Position numbers and translations under genes: made by a program. Below, one piece after another: positions 54,752-63,600 of a DNA stretch of 64,000 nt. The stretch is taken from assembly GCA_016708845.1 (NCBI GenBank), contig JADJFB010000017.1, forward strand, positions 1-64,000, given 5' to 3'. The stretch is from Bacteroidota bacterium (lineage in GTDB: Bacteria; Bacteroidota; Bacteroidia; B-17B0; Aurantibacillaceae). Positions within the stretch are counted from its first letter, which is position 1, and each line of letters opens with the position of its first letter. The notes under the pieces were generated by a model. That model was given only the letters and a program-made list of their open reading frames with translations. It searched no databases and was not told the DNA's origin.

Positions 54752-57700
54752 ATGGATGCCAAGGAAGCCAGCGACGAAGCAACTAAATTAAAACAAGAAG
54801 CTCAGGATGCTTTTGGATTAGCTACTCAAAAAACGGCGGAATCGGTTGCAATAGAAAAAGAAGCAGAAACAGCTATTGAAAATGCAAATGCTATTACTGA
54901 TGTAGCAAAAAAGAATGAAGAATTAGCCAAAGCCAATCAATTAAAAGAAGATGCTAAAATTGCTTCTGCTGTTGCTAATACAGCTACAAACATGGCTAAA
55001 AAGCTTGAAGTAGACGCTAATACACAACAAAAAGAAGCGGATTTAACCAATCAATACATTACACAGTTAGAAACTGTCATTAAAAACAAAAACAATAAAG
55101 AAGCATTAACAAAATTAGAGAGCATTCAAAAAGAATTAGATGATTTATCTAAACAAAAAAATCAATCAAGCGAATTATTAACTTCTTTAAAAGCAGAATC
55201 TGAATTAAAGCAACAAGAATTAATTAATTCGGAAAAGAAAAATAATGGAATCGTTACGGAAATAAATGCGCTGAAAAGTGAAACTGAAAATTTAGAAAAA
55301 GATTTAGCAAACGAAAACGATAAATCAATTAAAGAAAATATATCTGCTCAAATTCGCGAACTTAACTCGGAGATTGATTTAAAAAACAAAGACCTTGCTA
55401 CTAACAACCAAAAAATCGAATCTCTTAAAAATGAAGTTGAAGGTGTAAATCAAGAACTGCAAATTGCTGCTAAAATATTAAACGAAAAAACTGATGGCGT
55501 TGCTATAAGCAACAACACAAATGGAAATGAGAATGGAAATGCAACATCGATAAGCAACAACAACACAACTTCAAATCCTAATAATTCAAATTCAAACATT
55601 GATAATACCAACAAAAACGCAACAGCATTATCATACGAAGGTATTACTAGCAAATACGCGTCAAAAATAAATGAAACACCTATTGATAATTCAAATAAAG
55701 AAAGTATTGCTAAACAAAATGAAATTTTAAAAACATATAATAAAGATGTAAATGATTTAATTGCTCTTAACAAAAATGAATTATCTAAAACAACGAATAC
55801 TGCAGATAAAAAGAACATTAATGATGAAATAAAAAAATTAGAAAAACTAAAAATTGATAATGATAAAGCAATAGCTTCAAACAATTCTACTATCAACAAA
55901 CTAGAAAGTAATGCAATTGCAAATAATAACTCGAGCACCACCACAAATTCAACAAACATTAATTCGGCGAACGAAAACAATACAACTAATGGAAATGCCA
56001 TTACAAACGAAAATAATACTACCAACGCAACAAACAGCAATACGATAGCCGCCAATAATAAAAATAACAATGGCAACGAAAATGCTATTGCAACAAATTC
56101 TAATAATGCCACTAGCAACAATAGCAATGAAATTAACTCTACAAGTAACAATACCACATCTGTAAGTGCTAATAATATCAACGGCAGTGCTAACAATACA
56201 ACAGGTAACGAAAACAATAATACAATTGCAAATAACAACAATGCTGCTAACGAGAACCCTAATGCTATAAATAACAACGGCAATAATACTTCTAATGGAA
56301 ATAACAATGCTATTAGCGCTAATGCACCAACTAGTAATGAAACCATTAAACCAATTAATCCGAGTGCAGGAACAGATAATTCAGCATTTTTAAACGAATT
56401 AAATAATTTAAAAAATGGATTAAACGCCAATTCAAGTGCGGCTAATCAAATTTTTAATTACAATGATTATAAAGAGAATACCTCGGTTACTTTGAAGCAA
56501 GCGGCTACTCAAAAATTTGATGCGGCAAAGCAAAGTGAAATAGCATTAAACAACACTATCTCAAAAACCGAAACTGCTATTAAAAACAGTTCTAATGGCA
56601 AACCCGAAACATTACTAAACGAAGCAGAAGCCTTAAATAATAAAGCTTTTGAACAACGAAAAGAATCTGCTACAAAATCAGGTGCCGAAAAAGATGCCTT
56701 AATAAAACAAGCTACCGATAACGAAAAACTATCCGTCGAGAAAAAACTAGAAGCTTCTGTTCTTGCTCAAAAACAGAACAAGGCAACGTTTGAAAATAAC
56801 AGTAGTAATTTAGCAGAACTTCAAAAAGTAAATGGAGCCAAAACGAGTGATGCCATTTCTCAAGCAAATATGTTAGTGGATGAAGCCGCCTTAAACTTTA
56901 AGCAAGCACAAAAATTACGTACAGAAGCAGATGCTTATCCATCTGGCGCCGCTAAACTTGGCGGACTAAGTAATGCAGAAGAAAAAGAAAATGAAGCGCT
57001 TGCTAAACAACAAAAAGCATTAGATATTTTATCTAAAGCAAACCCTACTTATCAAGTAAAACCTTTAGATACAGGATCCAATCCTGCTGATGCTATTGCT
57101 AATGTCAATAACGAAATCACAAAAACCACTCAATTACAAGTAGATGCTTACTTAGCATTAAGTAAGGCCAATCAAAACGAATTAAAATTACAAAGCGATA
57201 AACTCGCGAAAAATCCAGCATTTAGTAAAACAGATAATAAACAAGCACAAGATTTAAAAGCAACTTCCGACAAATTAAACACAGAAGCTAAAGCATTTAT
57301 CGGTCAGTCGTTAACTGCAAAAACTCCAGCTGAAAAAGCAAACTTATTACTACAAGCAAACGAAAAAGAAATCGCTGCTATTAAAGCATTATCTGATGCA
57401 ACAGAATTAACTAAAAATAATACTGGTGCCATTGCCGCAAATACTACAAATGCAGCTAACACCAATACGGTTAATGCTACAAATGCTAATAGAACAAATA
57501 ATCCAGATACAACAACTACAAATACAGTAGCTACAACTAATAACAATGCGACTAGTACTAATTCAATAGCCGCAACTAATAACAACGCTGCTAATACTTC
57601 TGTAACTACAACTAATAACAATGCGACTAGTACTAATTCTATAGCTGCCAATAACGTTTCAAACACTAATGAAAATGCTGTCAGTTCTAACTCTGTTGCC

Positions 57701-60346
57701 TCAACAAATAATAATAGTAGTAGCAACACAAATTCAAATAGTACAAATTCCGTAACTCCTAATAATGAGGTTGCCAATACCACTTCAACAAATCCAATTA
57801 ACGAAACCACTAATCCATCAAATGTACAAGGAAATGGTGCAGGAGCTGAAGCATTAGCTTTAAAAAGTAATTTAAACAACCCTAATGAATCAAACCTACT
57901 AACTTTTAATCCATATATTGATTCGGAAGCAAAAACATTAAAAGACCAAGCTGCAGAAAAAATAAACGCCGCTTTAGAACAAGACAAAGCTATTGCTTCC
58001 AGTTTAGATAAGGTAAATCAATTAGCCTCTAATACTACTTCGGGCGGAACATTAGATCAAACTGCTATTACAGCAATCTTATCTCAAGCCGATAAATTAA
58101 ACGATGATGCCGCAACTTTAAGAAAAAATGCAGCCGTAAAAACTGGAGCAGAAAAAGATAAAGATATTAATGAAGCAAAAACATTAGAAGCAACAGCCTT
58201 AAGTAAAAAAGTAGAAGCTAGTCAAAAACAACAACAATTAAATAAAGCAACTTTTGAAGCTAATAAACAAAGCTTAGAAGAATTAGCTCAAATGGCAAAA
58301 GGCAAAAATATTCCTGAACTCAGTTCAGCTGATATGATTACCAATGAAGCTAATTTATTTTTAAATCAAGCAATTAAATTAAGAGAAGAAGCTAATGCCT
58401 ACCCAAGTGATGGTGCAAAGCTTGGTGGTTATAGTAATGCCGAAGAAAAAGAATTTCAAGCTTTATTTAAACAACAATCCCTGTTAGATATTTACAAAAA
58501 ACAATTCCCAACTTATGTTGCTAAAAAACCAAATGTAGCTACAGAAAATCCTGAAGCACTTACTAAGCTAAATGAAACTAAATCTACGTTAAATACAAAT
58601 AATCAAGCGCATGTAGATGGTTTAACTACATTAGCACAAGCTAATGATAAAGAATATAACACTCGTTTAAATGCAGTACCAGCAACATTAACTGCTGCTC
58701 AAAATAATTTAAAAGCAAAAGCGCAAACAGCATTCACTAAAAAACAAGATGCATTTACAAAAGCTAACCAAACGAGCGATTTAGGTGCTAAGAAGAATTT
58801 GTTCATTGACGCTAATAAATATGGCATCGAGGCATTGAACAATTTAAATCAAATTACAAACCCGAATGCCGTTGCTACAAATGCAAATTCAGCTATTGAT
58901 AACAACACTAATGCTGCAAATAACAATGCAACTAACACTAACACAACAACCACAAATAACAACGTTGCTGCTAATAACAACAATGCCACTAATAATAATG
59001 CGGCCAATAACACTACAGCATCAAACACTAATAGACCAAACAACACAACAACTAATAATTCTGGAAATAACACAGCCGCTAACACGCCTGTTATAAAAAT
59101 AAAAGTAGAAGGTTTAGAAGTAAAACCAAGTAACGCTTACACAGCAGATAAACCAATTCCTATTGACGAAAAAATTCCAGATGGCCTTGTATTCAAGGTT
59201 CAAATTGGAGCCTTTAAAGCCCCTCTACCAAACAATACCTTTAAAGGGTTAACGCCAGTAATTGCGCAAACTACACCAAGTGGATATATCCGTTATATGG
59301 CTGGTAATTTTGAACAATACGGAAGTGCAAACGCCGTTAAAAATGATTTAAGAAATTTAGGTTATAATGATGCCTTTGTAGTAGCTTACTATAATGGCAA
59401 ACGAATTAACTTAAGCGAAGCAGCCGACAAAGCAAAAGCGGCAGGACAAACTGTTGAACCAACAGCCAACACAAGTGCTGGCATTACAGCTAATTCAAAC
59501 GTACCAAGAAATACATTTACAACACCTACTGCTAACGCTACTAATAATGCTACGGACTCTCAACCAGCTGAAGTAACTAACGAATTAGAGAAAATGAATG
59601 GTTTGTTATACACTGTTCAAATTGGAGTTTACTCAAAACAAGTAACACGCGGACAATTATTTAATTTAAAACCAATTTATACGGAGAAGTTACCTAATGG
59701 ATTATACCGTTACACAGCTGGTATATATAATCAGAAAGATAGATTATTAGGAGATAAACGTAAAGTAGTTGACTTAGGTGTAAAAGATGCCTTTGTATCA
59801 GCTTATTACAATGCTAAGCGTATTCCATTTGCAGAAGGACAAAAACTGCAAACAGAAAATACTAACCTAAAAATGGAAACAGAAAATCCAATTATTTTTG
59901 GTGGCGCTTCTAGTCCTGCAATAAATACTAATAACACTGTTACCACTCCAACAAATAATACTACTGCTGTAACAACTAACGCAACTCCTACTCCATCGGT
60001 GGCTGCCTTCACAAATGGTGTTACGTCTGGTCCTGCTCCTACTGCCGAAAATGGTGTAAAAACTGATGAAGCTGGTATTTCCTTTAAAGTACAAATTGGT
60101 GCATACAAAAATCAAGTACCAAATGAAGTGGCTTCTAAATTCTTAAATATTAAAACCTGGCCAGTACAAAATGTCGTAATTAATGGCTTATATATATATA
60201 CCATCGGAAACTTTACAGCAGCTTCATTTGCTAAAAAATTAAAAGATGAAGCTATTTCTGTGGGCATAAATGATGCCTTCATTACCGTATATAAAGACGG
60301 TAAGAAGTTATACGGTGCTGAGGCTACTCAGTATTTGAGTCGATAA
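54752..60346 (+). CDS. Asn-rich coiled-coil protein with three SPOR-like domains (continuation of 53162 frame)
   Basis: This 1864-codon frame is in phase with the preceding gene and separated by one TAA; the codons between (QLLSIAK) look like normal protein. It has no signal peptide, so as a separate gene it could not reach the periplasm. Alternating parts are: a helical Ala/Glu/Lys-rich segment (to about 55490); an Asn/Thr-rich linker; a 200-residue coiled-coil module (about 56457-57060); a second linker; a second copy of the module (about 57900-58530); and a third linker. Three SPOR-like domains follow at about 59188-59400, 59605-59820 and 60078-60330 (each VQIGA/VY..., ending DAFV/IT). SPOR domains bind denuded peptidoglycan. 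The whole may bridge outer membrane and wall. Confidence 0.7.
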   Translation: MDAKEASDEATKLKQEAQDAFGLATQKTAESVAIEKEAETAIENANAITDVAKKNEELAKANQLKEDAKIASAVANTATNMAKKLEVDANTQQKEADLTNQYITQLETVIKNKNNKEALTKLESIQKELDDLSKQKNQSSELLTSLKAESELKQQELINSEKKNNGIVTEINALKSETENLEKDLANENDKSIKENISAQIRELNSEIDLKNKDLATNNQKIESLKNEVEGVNQELQIAAKILNEKTDGVAISNNTNGNENGNATSISNNNTTSNPNNSNSNIDNTNKNATALSYEGITSKYASKINETPIDNSNKESIAKQNEILKTYNKDVNDLIALNKNELSKTTNTADKKNINDEIKKLEKLKIDNDKAIASNNSTINKLESNAIANNNSSTTTNSTNINSANENNTTNGNAITNENNTTNATNSNTIAANNKNNNGNENAIATNSNNATSNNSNEINSTSNNTTSVSANNINGSANNTTGNENNNTIANNNNAANENPNAINNNGNNTSNGNNNAISANAPTSNETIKPINPSAGTDNSAFLNELNNLKNGLNANSSAANQIFNYNDYKENTSVTLKQAATQKFDAAKQSEIALNNTISKTETAIKNSSNGKPETLLNEAEALNNKAFEQRKESATKSGAEKDALIKQATDNEKLSVEKKLEASVLAQKQNKATFENNSSNLAELQKVNGAKTSDAISQANMLVDEAALNFKQAQKLRTEADAYPSGAAKLGGLSNAEEKENEALAKQQKALDILSKANPTYQVKPLDTGSNPADAIANVNNEITKTTQLQVDAYLALSKANQNELKLQSDKLAKNPAFSKTDNKQAQDLKATSDKLNTEAKAFIGQSLTAKTPAEKANLLLQANEKEIAAIKALSDATELTKNNTGAIAANTTNAANTNTVNATNANRTNNPDTTTTNTVATTNNNATSTNSIAATNNNAANTSVTTTNNNATSTNSIAANNVSNTNENAVSSNSVASTNNNSSSNTNSNSTNSVTPNNEVANTTSTNPINETTNPSNVQGNGAGAEALALKSNLNNPNESNLLTFNPYIDSEAKTLKDQAAEKINAALEQDKAIASSLDKVNQLASNTTSGGTLDQTAITAILSQADKLNDDAATLRKNAAVKTGAEKDKDINEAKTLEATALSKKVEASQKQQQLNKATFEANKQSLEELAQMAKGKNIPELSSADMITNEANLFLNQAIKLREEANAYPSDGAKLGGYSNAEEKEFQALFKQQSLLDIYKKQFPTYVAKKPNVATENPEALTKLNETKSTLNTNNQAHVDGLTTLAQANDKEYNTRLNAVPATLTAAQNNLKAKAQTAFTKKQDAFTKANQTSDLGAKKNLFIDANKYGIEALNNLNQITNPNAVATNANSAIDNNTNAANNNATNTNTTTTNNNVAANNNNATNNNAANNTTASNTNRPNNTTTNNSGNNTAANTPVIKIKVEGLEVKPSNAYTADKPIPIDEKIPDGLVFKVQIGAFKAPLPNNTFKGLTPVIAQTTPSGYIRYMAGNFEQYGSANAVKNDLRNLGYNDAFVVAYYNGKRINLSEAADKAKAAGQTVEPTANTSAGITANSNVPRNTFTTPTANATNNATDSQPAEVTNELEKMNGLLYTVQIGVYSKQVTRGQLFNLKPIYTEKLPNGLYRYTAGIYNQKDRLLGDKRKVVDLGVKDAFVSAYYNAKRIPFAEGQKLQTENTNLKMETENPIIFGGASSPAINTNNTVTTPTNNTTAVTTNATPTPSVAAFTNGVTSGPAPTAENGVKTDEAGISFKVQIGAYKNQVPNEVASKFLNIKTWPVQNVVINGLYIYTIGNFTAASFAKKLKDEAISVGINDAFITVYKDGKKLYGAEATQYLSR

Positions 60347-60583
60347 TTTTAAGTTCCATTTATTTTTCAGTTTAGCATTGCTTAGCTCCCCAGAAAGGGG
60401 GTTCGCCCCGAATGGCCAAAACCGGCCCCCCCCCCCCCAGGGGGGGGAAAAGGGTGGGAATCCCGGGGGACAAACTCTTCCCGAAAAAAAGAGGAGAAGG
60501 ACTGTGTCATCCGTGTTCTATTACCATTAAAAAATGCAATAAATTAACAACCTCTGCATAGCATTATTTATTAATTTTGTAGG
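60347..60583. other. Anomalous spacer with C13/G8 homopolymers
   Basis: No gene is seen. Bases 60426-60438 are 13 Cs and 60440-60447 are 8 Gs, followed by GGGTGGGAATCCCGGGGG-like sequence, in a genome otherwise very poor in GC. Just beyond (60505-60515) is a fragment of the CATCCGTGTTC palindromic repeat. The run looks like a collapsed or mis-called repeat or a contig join, not a regulatory element. Confidence 0.6.
60572..60579 (+). promoter_or_regulatory. -7 box immediately before clpS
   Basis: TAATTTTG fits TAnnTTTG and ends 5 bp before the first ATG. If used, transcription would start at or next to the start codon, giving an almost leaderless mRNA. Confidence 0.4.
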
Positions 60584-60871
60584 ATGATGACGAATAATTA
60601 TACAGACACGGAAGAGTTACTAGAACTCGATGTCATTACAAAAGAAAAACAAGAAAATAACATCATTTTATTTAACGATGATGTAAATACCTTTGAATGG
60701 GTAATTGAGTGCTTAACAAAATATTGTGGGCATGATACCATACAAGCAGAGCAATGTGCTACACTGGTTCATTACACAGGTAAATGCGCTGTAAAACAAG
60801 GTCCCATAAACAAATTAAAACCCATTTGCGAAGCTCTTTTAGAAAAAGGCTTAAGTGCAGAAATAAATTAA
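60584..60871 (+). CDS. clpS: ClpS, adaptor of the ClpAP/ClpCP protease
   Basis: ClpS binds N-end-rule substrates and hands them to the Clp ATPase. The 95-residue protein has the core motif ILFNDDVNTFEWVIECL with the Asn and Asp residues of the N-degron pocket, and VHYTGKCAVKQGP with the conserved His. A flexible acidic N-terminal tail precedes it. Two in-frame ATGs (60584, 60587) are equally possible. An M48 protease gene starts 7 bp downstream, so the two are probably co-transcribed in protein quality control. Confidence 0.9.
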   Translation: MMTNNYTDTEELLELDVITKEKQENNIILFNDDVNTFEWVIECLTKYCGHDTIQAEQCATLVHYTGKCAVKQGPINKLKPICEALLEKGLSAEIN

Positions 60872-60878
60872 ATCATTT

Positions 60879-61694
60879 ATGAAAAAAATAATAATCACTG
60901 CTTCTGTTTTAGGGGCTATATTCATTGCTTGTCAAAAAAATGCTATTACCGGTCGTCGTTCATTAAACTTGGTAACCGAAAGCGAAATGATGACCATGAG
61001 CTATTCGGAATACGATAAATTTTTAGCAACCAATAAACCATTACCTGATACAGACAAACGTGTGGTAATGGTAAGAAGTATCGGTATAAAAATTCAAAAA
61101 GCAGTTGAAAAATATTATGCTGATAAAGGATTAAGTTCTCAATTAGATGGTTTTCAGTGGGCATTTAATGTGGTAGAAGACCCAGCAGTAAATGCTTGGT
61201 GTATGCCTGGTGGGAAAGTAGTAGTATATACAGGTATTTTACCTGTAACACAAGATGAAGCTAGCTTAGCTGTGGTTATGGGGCACGAAATTGCACACGC
61301 CATTGCACGCCACGGAAGTGAGCGAATGAGTAATGGAATGTTAGTGCAATTAGGAGGCGCAGCATTAGGAGCTGCCACGCAAACTAAGCCAGCTTTAACA
61401 CAAGCTTTATTTCAACAATCCTTTGGTATTGGCTCTCAATTAGGGATGCTTAAATTTAGTCGTAACCACGAAACAGAAGCTGATAAAATGGGATTAATAT
61501 TTGCCGCCATGGGTGGTTACGATCCTAATGCTGCAGTAAGTTTTTGGGAACGTATGGCCGCAGCTAGTGGTGGAGGAAAGCCAATGGAGTTATTGAGTAC
61601 ACATCCAAGCGATGCTACACGTATAGCCGATTTAAAAGCCTTTATGCCTGAGGCATTAAAATATTATACAGCTCCTGCACCAGCAGGGAAATAA
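60879..61694 (+). CDS. M48-family metalloprotease lipoprotein
   Basis: The 271-residue protein has a lipoprotein signal (IFIAC, Cys18) followed by TGRRSLNLVTESEM, a hallmark of the YcaL/LoiP/BepA-type periplasmic proteases. The zinc motif HEIAH is at 136-140 and the third ligand is the Glu in NHETEADKMG near 198-200. A catalytic fold with STHPSDATRIADL near the end is typical. It probably degrades misfolded envelope proteins at the outer or inner membrane surface. It is coupled to clpS (7-bp gap) and followed by a terminator. Confidence 0.92.
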   Translation: MKKIIITASVLGAIFIACQKNAITGRRSLNLVTESEMMTMSYSEYDKFLATNKPLPDTDKRVVMVRSIGIKIQKAVEKYYADKGLSSQLDGFQWAFNVVEDPAVNAWCMPGGKVVVYTGILPVTQDEASLAVVMGHEIAHAIARHGSERMSNGMLVQLGGAALGAATQTKPALTQALFQQSFGIGSQLGMLKFSRNHETEADKMGLIFAAMGGYDPNAAVSFWERMAAASGGGKPMELLSTHPSDATRIADLKAFMPEALKYYTAPAPAGK

Positions 61695-61714
61695 TATTCT
61701 AAATTTTTTATTAT

Positions 61715-61749
61715 AAAACTCACCTGCTAATTAGTGGGTGAGTTTTTTT
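61715..61749 (+). terminator. Terminator of clpS-M48
   Basis: Stem AAAACTCACC/GGTGAGTTTT with an AT-rich loop and a T-run, 20 bp beyond the protease stop. Confidence 0.92.
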
Positions 61750-61789
61750 ATGTGATGAAAAAGTTTAAATTTGAGAAAAGGAAAAAATT

Positions 61790-62953
61790 ATGATGAGTAG
61801 GAGTAGAAATAACTTTTTTTCATTGACTATCTTATTTATTCTTTTTGTTTCTATTGGCGTTTGTCAAAAATCATCCGTTTATTTTAAATCAAATGATTTT
61901 TCTCTCGATAATAAATCTAAGCAATTAATAGATAGCCTTTCTAAAATTAATGATATTGAAAGGATTTTTCTGCAAGGTCATTGTGACTCTATAGGCAATA
62001 ATGAATTCAATGATGCTCTTTCTGTAAAAAGAGTGAATGAAGTAAGAACATATTTCATTTCAAAAGGATTTCCTGAACAGTTATTTGAAATTAAAGCTTT
62101 GGGAAAGAGAGCTTCAGTAAATAAAAATGCCACACAAACAGAACGTGCGCTTAATAGACGGGTTGAAATTGAAATCTTCATTAAACCGAAAGTTATTACA
62201 TCCAAGCCCGATACAATAAGTACTACTATTCAAAAAAGTATGTCAGCTAATGAAGTCGAGATTACTATAAATGGTATTGTACTTAATGAAAAAAAGCAAC
62301 CTTTAATTGCTGAAATTTCTCTCAATGATAAAAATGGCAACGAAATTAATACCGTTTTAAGCGACAAAGATGGCAAATACACCTTCAAAGCTATTGTAAA
62401 GAAAAAGGAAGACTATTCATTAGTCTTTTTAAATGATTCTTCATTCGTGTCGTCAAAAATCATTAATGCATCCAATGCAAGAAAGCAGTACAAAAATCTT
62501 AAAACTATTTTACCGATACTAAAAGACGGAAATAAATATACTCTTGAAAACCTGAATTTTGAAGGAGATACTTCTCAACTAATAGCTGCATCACTTTCTT
62601 CATTGGAAGCACTATATAAATTAATGAAAAAAAATAAATCATTAATTATACAAATTGAAGGTCATGTGAATGACCCAAGTCATTTTCCTAATTCTAAAAG
62701 GCCAGCAACATCTAATCATTATTTTCCACCAGGCATGAATCGTGGTGAATTTAATCAATGGTTATCGAATGAAAGAGCAAAAATGGTTTACACCTATTTA
62801 ATTAACAAGGGTATCAAAGATAAAAGAATGTCAACGATAGGTTATGGAGCTACTCGAATGCTTTTTCCAGATGCTTATTCTGAAAGTGAAATGGCTCAAA
62901 ATAGGCGTGTTGAAATAAATGTTATTTCTTACAAAAAGAAACCTGTTGAATAG
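61790..62953 (+). CDS. Protein with two OmpA-like peptidoglycan-binding domains
   Basis: After a signal peptide (to about residue 26) comes a first OmpA-like domain (residues 27-132: VYFKSNDFSLDNKSKQLIDSL, LQGHCDSIGNNEFNDALSVKRV, NRRVEIEIF). A carboxypeptidase-regulatory-like domain (155-230: ISLNDKNGNEINTVLSDKDGKYTF) follows. A second, longer OmpA-like domain (250-380: LENLNFEGDTSQL, IEGHVND, LSNERAKMVYTYLINKG, NRRVEINVI) ends the protein. Both have the Arg of NRRVEI, but the second has an insertion between IEGHVND and the LSNERA helix. It probably contacts peptidoglycan meso-DAP from the periplasm. Two such domains in one chain are unusual. Confidence 0.82.
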   Translation: MMSRSRNNFFSLTILFILFVSIGVCQKSSVYFKSNDFSLDNKSKQLIDSLSKINDIERIFLQGHCDSIGNNEFNDALSVKRVNEVRTYFISKGFPEQLFEIKALGKRASVNKNATQTERALNRRVEIEIFIKPKVITSKPDTISTTIQKSMSANEVEITINGIVLNEKKQPLIAEISLNDKNGNEINTVLSDKDGKYTFKAIVKKKEDYSLVFLNDSSFVSSKIINASNARKQYKNLKTILPILKDGNKYTLENLNFEGDTSQLIAASLSSLEALYKLMKKNKSLIIQIEGHVNDPSHFPNSKRPATSNHYFPPGMNRGEFNQWLSNERAKMVYTYLINKGIKDKRMSTIGYGATRMLFPDAYSESEMAQNRRVEINVISYKKKPVE

Positions 62954-62989
62954 CACTAAAACTATTACATTGTATAACAAACGAAAAGC

Positions 62990-63595
62990 ATGAAAAAATA
63001 CTATATCCTCATTACTTTATTTCTGATTGGGTTCATTGTATCAGGCATCAATCCTCACGATTATTTCACATGGTTTTTAGAAGTATTTCCTGCTATTATT
63101 GGTTTAGTGATTTTAATTTTCACTTTTAAGAAATTTCAATTTACGTTCCTTACCTACTCACTTATTTTAGTGCATTGCTATGTGTTATTTATTGGCGGGC
63201 ATTATACTTACGCTGAAGTTCCCTTATTTGATTGGATTAAAGAAGCATTTGACCAAAGCAGAAATAATTATGATAAGGTTGGTCATTTTACACAAGGTTT
63301 TGTTCCAGCTATTATTGTGCGAGAATTATTTATCAGAAAAGCAGTCGTTAAACCAGGTGCTTGGCTAGCATTTTTAACGGTGTGCACTTGCTTAAGCATT
63401 AGCGTGTTTTATGAGTTTTTAGAATGGGCTGTCGCTGAAGCCTCAGGTCAATCTGCTGAAGCCTTTTTAGGAACACAGGGTTATGTTTGGGATACGCAAT
63501 CGGATATGCTATATGCTGGTATTGGTGCTACTTGTGCTGTAATACTATTAGGTAAAATTCAGAGTAAACAGATTGAAAAAATAACTACTACTTAA
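62990..63595 (+). CDS. YjdF/DUF2238-type membrane protein
   Basis: The 201 residues contain about six hydrophobic helices. The conserved blocks are VHCYVLFIGGHYTYAEVPLFDWI, NNYDKVGHFTQGFVPAIIVRE, FYEFLEWAVAEASG and GYVWDTQSDMLYAGIGA. The polar His/Asp/Glu residues inside these motifs are the family hallmark. The function is not established. It starts 36 bp after the double-OmpA gene and is convergent with the DUF58 gene. Confidence 0.85.
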   Translation: MKKYYILITLFLIGFIVSGINPHDYFTWFLEVFPAIIGLVILIFTFKKFQFTFLTYSLILVHCYVLFIGGHYTYAEVPLFDWIKEAFDQSRNNYDKVGHFTQGFVPAIIVRELFIRKAVVKPGAWLAFLTVCTCLSISVFYEFLEWAVAEASGQSAEAFLGTQGYVWDTQSDMLYAGIGATCAVILLGKIQSKQIEKITTT

Positions 63596-63600
63596 AATAG

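Noticed and set aside
55450..56430. Long minus-strand frame opposite the Asn-rich linker (Leu/Val-rich translation)
   Set aside because: It is the complement of AAC/AAT/GCA-rich codons on the plus strand; its hydrophobic composition is a by-product of the repeat and there is no independent coding signal.
57304..57987. Minus-strand frame of 227 codons opposite the second linker
   Set aside because: Same cause: antisense of low-complexity Asn/Thr/Ala codons within the long envelope gene.
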